Shown in pieces: positions 28,704 through 37,937 of a stretch of 64,000 nucleotides of DNA. The notes beneath the pieces are model-generated. The model was not told the origin of the DNA. It searched no databases and saw only the letters and a list, made by a program, of their open reading frames with translations. A program made the position numbers and the translations under genes. Source of the DNA: Hwangdonia lutea. Lineage in GTDB: Bacteria > Bacteroidota > Bacteroidia > Flavobacteriales > Flavobacteriaceae. The DNA is taken from positions 2,204,501 to 2,268,500 of the forward strand of contig NZ_CP136521.1 in the NCBI RefSeq assembly GCF_032814565.1. The letters are read 5' to 3'. Positions within the stretch are counted from its first letter, which is position 1, and every line of letters starts with the position of its first letter.

Positions 28704-29786
28704 ATGAAGAATTCAAATTATTACGCCATATTGATGGCAGGCGGTGTAGGCTCAAGGTTTTGGCCCGTAAGTACAGAAGCATTTCCAAAACAATTTCACG
28801 ATATGTTGGGAACCGGCGATACGCTCATTCAAAAAACATTCAATCGCTTAGCACATTTAATTCCTAAGGAAAATATTTTCATTTTAACCAATGAGCGCTA
28901 TAACGATTTGGTTTTCGAACAGCTTCCAGAAGTCACCAAACGACAAGTGGTTTTAGAACCGGCAATGCGGAACACGGCACCTTGTATTTTGTATGCCTCG
29001 TTAAAAATCCAAAAGGAAAATCCAGATGCGGTCATGATTGTGGCACCGAGTGATCATTGGATTGAGGACGAAAATAAGTTTACTGAAAACGTACAACAAG
29101 CCTTTGATTATTGTGCCGAAAATGATGCGCTCATGACGCTGGGCATCACGCCTACATTTCCCAATACCGGTTACGGTTATATTGAGTTCGATAACGCTTC
29201 CGCCGAAGCGATAAAAACAGTAAACCAATTTAGGGAAAAACCAGACTACGAAACCGCAAAAACCTTTATCGCTAAAGGGAATTTTTTGTGGAATGCCGGT
29301 ATTTTTATGTGGAGCGCTAAAAGCGTTGTTGAAGCATTTAAAAACAATCAACCAGATTTGTACGCCTTATTTGAAAACGGAATAGGCGTTTATAATACCG
29401 ATTCTGAAGATGATTTTATTAGAGATAATTACAAAAAAGCCGAAAACATTTCGGTGGATTATGCCATTATGGAAAAATCTAATAATGTATTTGTAATTGC
29501 AGCGGAATTCGATTGGAACGATTTAGGAACCTGGGGAAGTCTATACGATAAATTGGATAAAGACAACTCGGGAAATGCCGTTGTAAATGCCCGAACTTTA
29601 ACCGAAGATGCATCGGGAAATATGATACGCACCAAAAACGACAAAGTGGTTGTGGTTGATGGTTTGCAGGATTACATTATCGTAGATAAAGACGAGGTTT
29701 TACTCATCTATCCAAAATCGAAAGAACAGGATATTAAGCAAGTGCTTCAAAAAGTAAAAAATAAATTTGGCAATCATTTGGGCTAA
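28704..29786 (+). CDS. manC: Mannose-1-phosphate guanylyltransferase
   Basis: Makes GDP-mannose from mannose-1-phosphate and GTP for polysaccharides and glycoproteins. 360 residues, nucleotidyltransferase type. Signature MAGGVGSRFWPVSTEAFPKQ near the N-terminus, VAPSDHWI (metal Asp) and the FREKPD motif are present. It lacks the C-terminal isomerase domain of bifunctional enzymes, as is usual for this phylum. Confidence 0.93.
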   Translation: MKNSNYYAILMAGGVGSRFWPVSTEAFPKQFHDMLGTGDTLIQKTFNRLAHLIPKENIFILTNERYNDLVFEQLPEVTKRQVVLEPAMRNTAPCILYASLKIQKENPDAVMIVAPSDHWIEDENKFTENVQQAFDYCAENDALMTLGITPTFPNTGYGYIEFDNASAEAIKTVNQFREKPDYETAKTFIAKGNFLWNAGIFMWSAKSVVEAFKNNQPDLYALFENGIGVYNTDSEDDFIRDNYKKAENISVDYAIMEKSNNVFVIAAEFDWNDLGTWGSLYDKLDKDNSGNAVVNARTLTEDASGNMIRTKNDKVVVVDGLQDYIIVDKDEVLLIYPKSKEQDIKQVLQKVKNKFGNHLG

Positions 29787-29920
29787 AAAACACACTTTTA
29801 ATTTATTTCTTTTATTTTTTAAAAATTAATAGCCTAGAAATTTTTATATATTCGTGTTATATTGATTTCTGTATTCTGAATAAATAGAATTTAGAATTTC
29901 AATTTTGGAATATAAAGCGT

Positions 29921-31390
29921 ATGGAAGAAAATAAATTTAACTTTTCGGAAGAAGAAAACAATAGAGAGAAAGCCGTAGCGCAATCTAAAGAAGCAGTTAG
30001 GAAAGATGCTAAGGGGCTGTGGCAGAGTGTTAAAACCTTTTTTAGCGAGCTATTGGATTTTCGAGAGGACACCGACAGGGATGCTACTGTTGATGCTATA
30101 AAAGGCGATATTTCGTTTAAAGGCGCCACCGCTTGGATTTTAATTTGTTCCATTTTTGTGGCATCGGTTGGATTAAATGCCAACTCAACAGCTGTGGTTA
30201 TTGGTGCCATGTTAATTTCGCCCTTAATGGGGCCAATTTTGGGCGTGGGACTTTCTATTGCCATTAACGATATAGACACCCTTAAAAGATCGCTTATTAA
30301 TTTGGCCATTATGATTGCGCTAAGTTTAATAACCGCATTTTTATTTTTTAGATTTTTTCCGTTAAGTGAGGATACGTCAGAGCTTTTAGGTAGGGTACAA
30401 CCCGATATTCGCGATGTTTTAATAGCCTTTTTTGGTGGTTTAGCGCTTATTATTGCGCGCACCAAACGCGGCACCATAGCCTCGGTAATATTTGGTGTTG
30501 CCATTGCCACGGCATTAATGCCTCCACTTTGTACTGCCGGTTACGGTTTGGCAAAAGGCAATTGGGAATACTTTTTCGGTGCCATGTATTTGTTTACCAT
30601 CAACACGATATTTATTGCTTTGGCAACTTTTTTAGTACTGAAAGTATTACGGTTTCCTATGCTTAAATACGCCAATTCCAAAAAGCGTCGGTTTATTTCC
30701 AGAATGGCGATGTTGTTGGCCATTGTGGTTATGGTTCCTGCGGGTTTTACCTTTTTTAGCGTTTACCAAGAAAGTAGTTTTGAAGTTGATGCACAAGCAT
30801 TTATAAACAATGAATTGGATGCACTTCCGCACTCAGAATATATCAAAAAAAATTCCTTGTATAAATACGGTGGGAGTGAAAGTAGTGTAATTGAGTTGAA
30901 TTCTTTCGGCTTGGATGAAATTCCGGAAAGCACCATTTCAGTATTACAAAGCCGAATAGCATCGTACCCCGCATTAAATAGATATAATACCCAACTCAAG
31001 TTTAACCAGAGCAGAAGCAAAGGTTTGGATAACTTAAGATATATGGAAGAACTCCGAACACGAGATTCTTTAGATTTATTGTCTCAAACCCAAAAAATAA
31101 GGTATTTGGAAAATAAGGTAAATCAACTCTCAAAACTGGAACGAGACTATATTCCTTTTGAAGCCTTGACGAAAGAAGTGGAAATTAATTATGAAACCAT
31201 AGAACAGTTTTCGTATGCCAAGGTTATTAATACCAACTTTAAAAAATTGGATACTGTAACGGTGTTTTCAGTAAAATGGGTTGATTCTTTGACCAATGAG
31301 TCCGTAAAGACCAAAGAAAAGGAAAAACTTGAAAAATGGTTAAAGCTAAAATTGAATACCAATAATCTGGTGGTTAAACAGGCTGATTGA
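29921..31390 (+). CDS. DUF389 membrane protein
   Basis: 489 residues, function unknown. A charged N-terminal ~65 residues leads into a DUF389 domain with the hallmark GLNANSTAVVIGAMLISPLM followed by several membrane helices to about residue 285. The C-terminal ~200 residues are soluble and partly coiled (SQTQKIRYLENKVNQLSKLE), probably periplasmic. Convergent with the ABC gene, only 14 nt apart. Confidence 0.88.
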   Translation: MEENKFNFSEEENNREKAVAQSKEAVRKDAKGLWQSVKTFFSELLDFREDTDRDATVDAIKGDISFKGATAWILICSIFVASVGLNANSTAVVIGAMLISPLMGPILGVGLSIAINDIDTLKRSLINLAIMIALSLITAFLFFRFFPLSEDTSELLGRVQPDIRDVLIAFFGGLALIIARTKRGTIASVIFGVAIATALMPPLCTAGYGLAKGNWEYFFGAMYLFTINTIFIALATFLVLKVLRFPMLKYANSKKRRFISRMAMLLAIVVMVPAGFTFFSVYQESSFEVDAQAFINNELDALPHSEYIKKNSLYKYGGSESSVIELNSFGLDEIPESTISVLQSRIASYPALNRYNTQLKFNQSRSKGLDNLRYMEELRTRDSLDLLSQTQKIRYLENKVNQLSKLERDYIPFEALTKEVEINYETIEQFSYAKVINTNFKKLDTVTVFSVKWVDSLTNESVKTKEKEKLEKWLKLKLNTNNLVVKQAD

Positions 31391-31404
31391 TTTTGAATAC
31401 CGAG

Positions 31405-32172
31405 TTATTCATGCTCTTCAATATACATCTTGCGTACTTTTTTAAATAAGTTTGAAGAGTACACAAAATTTGTAACTGCCTCGTTATCGGTTTTAAAAAT
31501 GGTTTCGTTTGAGCCTTCCCAAGCTTTTACACCATTTTTTAAAAACACGATTTTTTCGCCTATTTCCATTACCGAATTCATATCGTGCGAATTAATAACG
31601 GTAATGATTTGGTATTCGTCTGTAATCTCCTGAATTAGGTTGTCAATAACAATGGCTGTTTTTGGGTCTAGTCCAGAATTGGGCTCGTCGCAAAATAAAT
31701 ATTTTGGTTTATTAACAATAGCGCGTGCAATGGCAACACGTTTTTGCATACCTCCAGATGCTTCACTCGGCATTTTGTTGTGTGCATCATCAAGGTTAAC
31801 ACGTTTTAGTACAAAATCTACACGATCTTCCATTTCGCTTTTACTTTGATTGGTAAACATGCGTAACGGAAACATAACGTTTTGAGCAATCGTCATCGAA
31901 TCGAACAAAGCGCTACCTTGAAAAACCATGCCAATTTCTGCCCGTAAATTACGTTTTTGGTCTTCGGTTAATTGCGAGAATATTTTTCCATTGTAAGCTA
32001 TTGTGCCTTCTTCATAATCAAACAGTCCTAATAAACACTTTAAAAAAACGGTTTTACCCGAACCACTTTGCCCAATTATAAGATTGGTTTTGCCTTTCTC
32101 AAAAGTGGTGCTAATGCCTTTTAAAACCTTAACATCACCAAACGATTTATGTAAATTTTTAACTTCTATCAT
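31405..32172 (-). CDS. ABC transporter ATPase, MlaF-type
   Basis: Energy subunit of a lipid-trafficking ABC system. I place the start at 32172 (MIEVKNLHKSFGDVKVL), 255 residues, because it gives the 4-nt ATGA overlap with the permease and a normal N-terminus. Walker A GQSGSGKTVFLK, ABC signature SGGMQKRVAIARA and Walker B LFCDEPNSGLDP are intact; EPNSGLDP is the Mla/Ttg2 style. No MCE-domain (MlaD-like) gene is next to it here. Confidence 0.9.
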   Translation of the reverse strand: MIEVKNLHKSFGDVKVLKGISTTFEKGKTNLIIGQSGSGKTVFLKCLLGLFDYEEGTIAYNGKIFSQLTEDQKRNLRAEIGMVFQGSALFDSMTIAQNVMFPLRMFTNQSKSEMEDRVDFVLKRVNLDDAHNKMPSEASGGMQKRVAIARAIVNKPKYLFCDEPNSGLDPKTAIVIDNLIQEITDEYQIITVINSHDMNSVMEIGEKIVFLKNGVKAWEGSNETIFKTDNEAVTNFVYSSNLFKKVRKMYIEEHE

Positions 32173-32909
32173 TGTCCTAACATCATATCCGTTAATATAT
32201 AATTCAATAAAATAATAACTACGGCAGTCCACACAAAAGAAGTAGTACTCGCTTTGCCAACTTCCAATGCGCCGCCTTTCATGTAATAGCCGTGAAACGA
32301 CGGAATGGTTGCTAAAACAAAAGCGAAAATAAATGTTTTAACAAACGAATAAGCGACATGGAATGTGTCAAAATCGGTTTGTAGCCCAAGAATATAGTCT
32401 GCTAACGAGGTATAACCACCAAAAACGCAAGCGGCCATACCGCCTAAAATGCCTAAAAACATACCAATGGCAATGGCGAAAGGATACAGCAATAAAGCAA
32501 TTGTTTTGGGAAACACCAAATAGTTAAGTGAATTTATACCCATAACTTCCAAGGCGTCAATTTGCTCTGTAACACGCATTGTGCCTATGCTTGAAGTGAT
32601 AAACGAACCTACTTTACCAGCCATAATTATTGAGGTGAATGTTGGTGCAAACTCTAAAATAACTGATTGCCTCGTTGCAAAACCTACTAGGTATTTTGGA
32701 ATTAACGGATTGTCTATATTCAATGCCGTTTGAATGGTAATTACGCCACCAACAAAAAATGAGATAAAGGCAATAATACCTAGCGATCCAATAATTAAAT
32801 CGTCAATATCTTTAAGGATTAATGTTTTCATCACCGACCATTTAGTTGGCTTGCGAAACATCTCAACAATCATTAAAAAATATAATCCAATATTATGAAG
32901 GTAAGTCAT
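32169..32909 (-). CDS. ABC transporter permease, MlaE family
   Basis: 246-residue integral membrane subunit with about five to six helices. MlaE hallmarks: GGVITIQTAL, FAPTFTSIIMAGKVGSFITS and the EQIDALEVMGINSLNYLVFP coupling helix. Stop and the ATPase start overlap by 4 nt, indicating translational coupling. Together they would power retrograde or anterograde phospholipid movement across the envelope. Confidence 0.92.
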   Translation of the reverse strand: MTYLHNIGLYFLMIVEMFRKPTKWSVMKTLILKDIDDLIIGSLGIIAFISFFVGGVITIQTALNIDNPLIPKYLVGFATRQSVILEFAPTFTSIIMAGKVGSFITSSIGTMRVTEQIDALEVMGINSLNYLVFPKTIALLLYPFAIAIGMFLGILGGMAACVFGGYTSLADYILGLQTDFDTFHVAYSFVKTFIFAFVLATIPSFHGYYMKGGALEVGKASTTSFVWTAVVIILLNYILTDMMLGQ

Positions 32910-32987
32910 ATAAAAATTTGTAACTGCTAAAGTAAAAAAAGTTATAGAATTTAACCGTGATTTTAAAATATCATATTTTAAAATATG

Positions 32988-32995
32988 TATTTTTG
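32988..32995 (+). promoter_or_regulatory. -7 box of pafA
   Basis: TATTTTTG, exact match, 19 nt before the pafA ATG. The AT-rich 105-bp gap also serves the divergent MlaE gene. A TAAAATAT/ATATTTTA inverted pair lies just upstream around 32964-32984. Confidence 0.55.
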
Positions 32996-33014
32996 AGGTT
33001 GAAAATAAATTATC

Positions 33015-34682
33015 ATGTTAAAAAACACAGTCCCTCCTATTTTAATTATTTTTTTGTTCAATATTTCATTGGCACAAAGACCAGAAGTGAAAAGACCAGA
33101 AACTAAAGCCGAAACGCTTAGTGAAAAACCTAAATTGGTAGTTGGTATTGTAGTCGACCAAATGCGGTACGATTATTTAACCCGTTTTGAAAGCAAGTTT
33201 GGCGAAGGCGGATTTATGCGCATGATAAACGAGGGGTTTAACTGTAAAAACAACCATTTTAATTACGTGCCAACCTACACGGGCCCTGGCCATGCGTCGG
33301 TTTACACGGGTACAACTCCTAAATATCACGGCATAATAGCTAATTATTGGTACGATAAAGCGCTGAAAAAGGATGTGTATTGTGCTGGCGATGATACGTT
33401 TCAGTCCGTTGGTACATCTGAAAAATCTGGGCAAATGTCTCCCCATCGCATGAAAACCACAACGTTTACAGATGAGAATAGATTGTTTACCCAAATGCGC
33501 GGAAAAACCATTGGCATTTCAATTAAAGATAGAGGGGCGGTTTTACCTGCAGGTCATACTGCAAATGCAGCCTATTGGTTTCAGGGAAAAGATGAAGGCA
33601 ACTGGATTTCGAGTACCTTTTATATGAATGATTTGCCAAAATGGGTAAAGGATTTTAATTCCGAAAAATCGGTTTCTAAATACTTAACCGAATGGAATAC
33701 ACTTTACGATATTAACACATACACCGAAAGTGGTAGCGATTTAAATACCTTTGAAGGTGGTTTTAAGGGCAAGGAAACGGCGACTTTCCCGTATCAATTA
33801 GATGTTTTAAAAGATAGAAACGGGGGTTACGATTTATTAAAAGCTACGGCTTATGGAAACAGCTTAACTACCGATTTTGCATTGGCAGCCTTAAAAGGTG
33901 AACAATTAGGGCAAGATAATGATACCGATGTGTTAACGGTAAGCTATTCAAGTACCGATTATGTGGGACATAATTTTGGAGTAAACTCTAAAGAAGTCCA
34001 AGATACTTACATCCGATTGGATAAAGATTTAGAGCGATTGTTTAATGCCTTAGATGCTCAAGTGGGTAAAGGTAATTACACCGTGTTTTTAACAGCCGAT
34101 CATGCCGCCATTGATGTGCCTGCCTATTTAAAATCGGTAAAAATTCCAGCGGGTTATTTAGATAATAAAAAAACTAAAAAACAGTTTGAAGCCTTTATGG
34201 AGTCCACTTTTAAAGATTCCAATTTAATTGAAAACGTAAGCAACAATCAAATTTTCTTAAACCGAGAAAGAATTAAAGCTTTGGGCTTAAATTTAACCGA
34301 TGTGCAAAACGCTATTGTAAACGAGCTTATAAATTATGATCATGTAGATAAGGTTTATACGGCAACCACCATGCGCTCAACACAATTTACCAAGGGTATT
34401 GAAGCCTTATTGCAAAAAGGGTTTAACCAAAAACGTTCGGGCGATATTTTAATAGTTCCAGATCCTGCTTTTATCTCGTATTCAAGAACAGGTTCAACCC
34501 ACGGTAGCGGCTTAAATCACGATACGCACGTGCCTTTGTTGTTTTTTGGAAAAGGAATTAAACACGGGCAAACCTTACAAAAAACAGAAATTACCGATAT
34601 AGCACCAACCATGTCTGCATTGTTGGGTATTAGTTTTCCAAACGGTTCTATTGGTAAACCATTGGAAATTGTTTTAGAGTAA
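33015..34682 (+). CDS. pafA: PafA-type alkaline phosphatase
   Basis: Secreted/periplasmic phosphate monoesterase of the nucleotide pyrophosphatase-like fold. 555 residues with signal peptide (ending around SLAQ). The metal Asp lies in VVDQMRYDYL, the Thr nucleophile in YTGPGHASVYTGTTP, the monoesterase Lys/Arg pair in SIKDRGAVLPAGH, and metal ligands in STDYVGHNFG and LTADHAA. Close match to the Elizabethkingia PafA family. Likely releases phosphate from organic compounds; no Pho-type control is visible. Confidence 0.92.
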   Translation: MLKNTVPPILIIFLFNISLAQRPEVKRPETKAETLSEKPKLVVGIVVDQMRYDYLTRFESKFGEGGFMRMINEGFNCKNNHFNYVPTYTGPGHASVYTGTTPKYHGIIANYWYDKALKKDVYCAGDDTFQSVGTSEKSGQMSPHRMKTTTFTDENRLFTQMRGKTIGISIKDRGAVLPAGHTANAAYWFQGKDEGNWISSTFYMNDLPKWVKDFNSEKSVSKYLTEWNTLYDINTYTESGSDLNTFEGGFKGKETATFPYQLDVLKDRNGGYDLLKATAYGNSLTTDFALAALKGEQLGQDNDTDVLTVSYSSTDYVGHNFGVNSKEVQDTYIRLDKDLERLFNALDAQVGKGNYTVFLTADHAAIDVPAYLKSVKIPAGYLDNKKTKKQFEAFMESTFKDSNLIENVSNNQIFLNRERIKALGLNLTDVQNAIVNELINYDHVDKVYTATTMRSTQFTKGIEALLQKGFNQKRSGDILIVPDPAFISYSRTGSTHGSGLNHDTHVPLLFFGKGIKHGQTLQKTEITDIAPTMSALLGISFPNGSIGKPLEIVLE

Positions 34683-34685
34683 ATT

Positions 34686-35492
34686 TTGAGCAAGCGCACA
34701 TTATATTCCATCATAGCCATCTTAATTTTATTGGGTGTTTATAGCTATGAATATTTTTTAAATGAAGAAGAAAAAGCAGAGGTTGTTTCTGAAGGTAAAT
34801 CGACTAAAAGCGATACCAATGCCTATTTTTTACCAACAAGTACCACGGGTCAAATCATTCATCACGAAGGCTATTCGTTGTCGTATAGTGAACCACACGA
34901 ACAGGCTGAATGGGTAGCTTACGAATTAAAGAAATCGCAGCTTTCCAATTCAAACTTTGAACGCCCTTATTTTGAGATTGATAAAGCCGTAAAAACCGGG
35001 GCAGCCCATTGGCGCAACTATAAAAATTCGGGTTACGACCGCGGGCATTTATGTCCCGCAGCCGACAGGCGATACAGCCAATTGGCGCACGACGAAACCT
35101 TTTTAACCAGTAATATAAGTCCGCAAAAGCACGATTTTAATGCGGGTATTTGGAATACTTTAGAACAGAAAGTACGCTATTGGGCAAGCAAGTACGATGG
35201 CGTTTTTGTGATTACGGGTGGTGTTTTAAACGGCAAAATGAAAACCATTGGCGACGAAGCTGTTTCAGTACCCAATCAATTTTACAAAGTGTTGATTGAT
35301 AACAATAGCGGCAAACCAAAAATGATAGCTTTTTTGATGCCACACGAAGATTCCAATAAACCCTTATATGAGTTTGTAGTGTCTGTGGATACGCTTGAAA
35401 AGCTAACGGGTATTGACTTTTTTCCAGAATTGGATGATGCTATTGAGAACCAATTAGAAGCTTCCAGCAGTTATAAAGGTTGGAGTTTTTAA
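34686..35492 (+). CDS. DNA/RNA non-specific endonuclease
   Basis: 268 residues with TTG start 3 nt after the pafA stop; no ATG lies upstream of the hydrophobic N-terminal anchor (LYSIIAILILLGVYSYEYFL), so TTG is the credible start. The beta-beta-alpha-metal nuclease motif DRGHLCPAADRRYS (His catalytic) and NISPQ are intact. It is anchored or secreted, and its tight coupling with pafA suggests joint scavenging of phosphate from extracellular nucleic acid. Confidence 0.88.
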   Translation: MSKRTLYSIIAILILLGVYSYEYFLNEEEKAEVVSEGKSTKSDTNAYFLPTSTTGQIIHHEGYSLSYSEPHEQAEWVAYELKKSQLSNSNFERPYFEIDKAVKTGAAHWRNYKNSGYDRGHLCPAADRRYSQLAHDETFLTSNISPQKHDFNAGIWNTLEQKVRYWASKYDGVFVITGGVLNGKMKTIGDEAVSVPNQFYKVLIDNNSGKPKMIAFLMPHEDSNKPLYEFVVSVDTLEKLTGIDFFPELDDAIENQLEASSSYKGWSF

Positions 35493-35502
35493 TTAACAGA
35501 AT

Positions 35503-35636
35503 GGTTCGTTTAACGTGTTTGTGTATGATTAGTGGCGTGTTTCAGCTACTAATTTAGCAAATACAAACCGAATAGAAAATCCGCGAGGATTTTCGTAAGT
35601 AAGCTCGAACTAGCCATTAATTATACACGGTGTTGT
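35503..35636 (-). repeat. 3' border element of cassette B
   Basis: 134 bp. The arms GTGTATGATTAGTGGC (35521-35536) and the complement of GCCATTAATTATACAC (35613-35628) match at 14 of 16 positions. The central hairpin is perfect: GAAAATCC 35575-35582 with GGATTTTC 35587-35594. Overall form: outer block, arm, hairpin, arm, then the ORF stop. The same order exists in copy A. Confidence 0.7.
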
Positions 35637-36388
35637 GAGCTGGCTTTTTTCTGTTCGTATTTTGGTTTTATTTCGTAAAGGTCAATTCCTTTTGGTTTAT
35701 TTTTTAGCATTTCGTCAATCAATTCCGATTTTCCACCAATAAATGTCATTGGACAGTCGTAATCTGTAATTACAAACCAATCATTTCCTTTTGTCGGATA
35801 GATTGCACTTGGGCTATCTCTAATTTCGGGTTCAAAGTCCCACACTTTTGGTAATTCAGATAAATTTCCACGCAAGATTTTGTCCTCGTTAATCTCTTTA
35901 GTTTTCATTAAAGTATAATAGAAGTCAGATTCCAAGTCTCCATATTTTTTAATCAATGATTGAGTGATAAATTCCAAGTCAGATAATTCAGCTTCTCCCT
36001 CGGCTGGATACCAAATATATTTTGGCCAATCATTGTTTTTTCTTAAATACTTATCTGCAATTTTTTCTTTAACTTTTTTCGCTGTTTCTAACTTAAATTC
36101 CTCGTCATATTTTTTGAAGAATTCCGAGTAAGTAAGTCTTTCAAATTCTTCTTCGTTGACATCTTTATCTCTTAAAAAGTCAACTGTTTTATTTAGTTCT
36201 TTTGCTTTATAGTTTATCCAAAACGGATGTAGTAAAATCAGATATTTTTCAAAATTTGGCGGACTGCACATAGCTTGTAAATACCAAAAAAAATTGTCGT
36301 GATTGATTTTCACGTCAAGCTCAATTCCTGGTCCTAATTCAGCATATGGTTTAATCCATTCAGGTATGTCGTCTTTTACGAAGTTCAT
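35621..36388 (-). CDS. Orphan protein of cassette B, unknown function
   Basis: 255 residues, not recognised. No signal peptide or membrane helix. It has charged helical segments (LETAKKVKEKIADKYLRKNN) and an aromatic-rich C-terminal half (YPTKGNDWFVITDYDCPMTF). The last residues, ending HRV, are encoded by the shared 3' element. It has no similarity by eye to the cassette A protein. Isolated, with own promoter, opposite in direction to the upstream pafA operon. An accessory or immunity-like role is possible but unsupported. Confidence 0.6.
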   Translation of the reverse strand: MNFVKDDIPEWIKPYAELGPGIELDVKINHDNFFWYLQAMCSPPNFEKYLILLHPFWINYKAKELNKTVDFLRDKDVNEEEFERLTYSEFFKKYDEEFKLETAKKVKEKIADKYLRKNNDWPKYIWYPAEGEAELSDLEFITQSLIKKYGDLESDFYYTLMKTKEINEDKILRGNLSELPKVWDFEPEIRDSPSAIYPTKGNDWFVITDYDCPMTFIGGKSELIDEMLKNKPKGIDLYEIKPKYEQKKASSQHRV

Positions 36389-36452
36389 TTTTCAGCTTGC
36401 TCACAATGCTAAGATAATGTCCCGTTTCGATAGAACTTTATCGATAGTTAAA

Positions 36453-36483
36453 CGAAGGTATCTTTTTTTTCTGACAAAGTCAA
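36453..36483 (-). promoter_or_regulatory. Promoter block of cassette B
   Basis: Minus strand: TTG (36483-36481), 20-nt spacer, TACCTTCG (36460-36453). The -33 region, spacer and -7 variant correspond closely to those of cassette A, so the two genes should be co-regulated. Confidence 0.55.
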
Positions 36484-36498
36484 GTTTCGAGATGGCGC

Positions 36499-37347
36499 TT
36501 ATTTTAATTTGTTAAGCATGCCTTTCCAACGAAAATCCCGAATAAATTTTCCTTCTTTTTCAGAAACCAAATACTCCAATTTCTGTTTTTTCGCCTTAAA
36601 ATAACCCCTTAAATAATTTGTAAACAACCCGAATCTTTTCTTTTTAAAAGCCAGTTTAAAAGCCGAAATACATGTGATAAAAAAACCATAGCGCATTTTA
36701 TACATGGCTTCGCCTTGCAAAAATTTTGAGGCTTTATTATAACTAATGCCGGTGGGCTTTAAGTGTTTTACTTTAAGGGTTTCGTCGGTTAAAATAGTCC
36801 ACCCGTAAAATTGGGCGAGCAGTTCATCAACCGTATCCCAACCCATAGATGGTTTGAGTTTGCCAATATCTAAAAAACATTGTTTTCTATAGGTTTTTAA
36901 TGCGCCCCGAATGTGGTCTTTATTGGTTAGGTTTTCTAAAACCCAATCGCCGTTTTTTTCAATATAGCAAAACCCCGAAACCATACCTAGCTTTTCATTG
37001 TTGTTAAAATGAACCGTGAGCTGTTCTAAATAGTTGTCGGGAAAAATTAAATCTGCATCAAATTTACAGATCACATCATAATTGTCATCTAAAGTTTCAT
37101 AACCCTTGTAAAACGCATTGATGATTTTTGAACCCGGTAAATGTTGATTTGAGGACGAAGCATTTACCAATGAAATCCAATGGTGCTTTTCAGCGAAAGC
37201 TTCAACAATATTTTGAGTATTATCAGTAGAATTATCATTAACCACAACCACTTTTTGGGGCAAATGTGTTTGATTTACCAACGAATCTAAAGTCAGTTTT
37301 ATTGAAGATGCTTCGTTGTGTGCTGGAATAATGATGTAGAAATTCAA
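36499..37347 (-). CDS. Glycosyltransferase family 2
   Basis: 282-residue GT-A enzyme: IIPAHNEASSIKLTLDSL at the N-terminus, CKFDADLIFPDNYL as the DxD-like metal site, and the basic C-terminal region. Last in a minus-strand trio (KAS III-like, methyltransferase, GT2) with gaps of 66 and 39 nt. Substrate unknown; the trio hints at a modified lipid or glycolipid. Confidence 0.85.
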   Translation of the reverse strand: MNFYIIIPAHNEASSIKLTLDSLVNQTHLPQKVVVVNDNSTDNTQNIVEAFAEKHHWISLVNASSSNQHLPGSKIINAFYKGYETLDDNYDVICKFDADLIFPDNYLEQLTVHFNNNEKLGMVSGFCYIEKNGDWVLENLTNKDHIRGALKTYRKQCFLDIGKLKPSMGWDTVDELLAQFYGWTILTDETLKVKHLKPTGISYNKASKFLQGEAMYKMRYGFFITCISAFKLAFKKKRFGLFTNYLRGYFKAKKQKLEYLVSEKEGKFIRDFRWKGMLNKLK

Positions 37348-37386
37348 AGTTTAAAATTTAATATTCAAAGTTAAACCTTTTGGAAT

Positions 37387-37923
37387 TTATGGTTTGGGAT
37401 TTTTTATTCTTTCCGCATAAACTATATAATACCTTGGGGTAAACCAACGTAAAATAGGGCGGATGCCAATTTTTTTTGTGGGGTTGGTCCATTTTTGTCT
37501 AGCCATAATTTTCCAACCGGATTTTTCCAAAAGCCAATCGAATTGCCAATCTTCAAATTCGTGGTAATGTCTGTCCAACATATCCGTTTTGCTTCGGTAA
37601 GCCGAAGAAAACCATAATTTAAGCGGCACACTGGCCACCAGTTTATCAGCTTTTATAGATTTTAAAACCGTGAAAGGTGAGAGCAAATGCTCGAATATTT
37701 CGAAAGCGGTAACAACTTCTGCTTTTGAATTTACAATGGTTGATGTGTCGATATCCAAATCCTCGCCTTTGGTGTTTTCAACGCGGTAACCATGGTCTTG
37801 CATGATTTTGGTAAACGGATTTACCACCCCTAAATCTAAAATAGCCTCAGAAGTTGAAACGTGTTTTTTTAAAAATTCAATGGTGTGCTTAAAGCGTTTG
37901 TTTGGATAGCTTTTCTCGTACAT
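37387..37923 (-). CDS. SAM-dependent methyltransferase (class I-like)
   Basis: 178 residues. The fold start is visible as EAILDLGVVNPFTKIMQDHGY with the next strand GEDLDID, and VVTAFEIFEHLLSPF (post-IV motif). The Gly-rich SAM loop is less canonical (LDLGVVNPF rather than LDxGxGxG), so activity is likely but not certain. Between the KAS III-like and GT2 genes. Confidence 0.72.
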   Translation of the reverse strand: MYEKSYPNKRFKHTIEFLKKHVSTSEAILDLGVVNPFTKIMQDHGYRVENTKGEDLDIDTSTIVNSKAEVVTAFEIFEHLLSPFTVLKSIKADKLVASVPLKLWFSSAYRSKTDMLDRHYHEFEDWQFDWLLEKSGWKIMARQKWTNPTKKIGIRPILRWFTPRYYIVYAERIKNPKP

Positions 37924-37937
37924 GCAATAATTTTTTT

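Larger units (their letters stand above)
35503..36487 (-). mobile_element. Candidate single-gene cassette B
   Basis: Second unit with the same borders as 21700-22505: promoter block at its right end, ORF, and 3' element at 35503-35636. TTCGTTTAAC at 35505-35514 is repeated as a perfect 10-bp inverted copy at 36447-36456. The unit sits between an endonuclease gene (plus strand) and a glycosyltransferase gene (minus strand), breaking neither. Confidence 0.45.
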
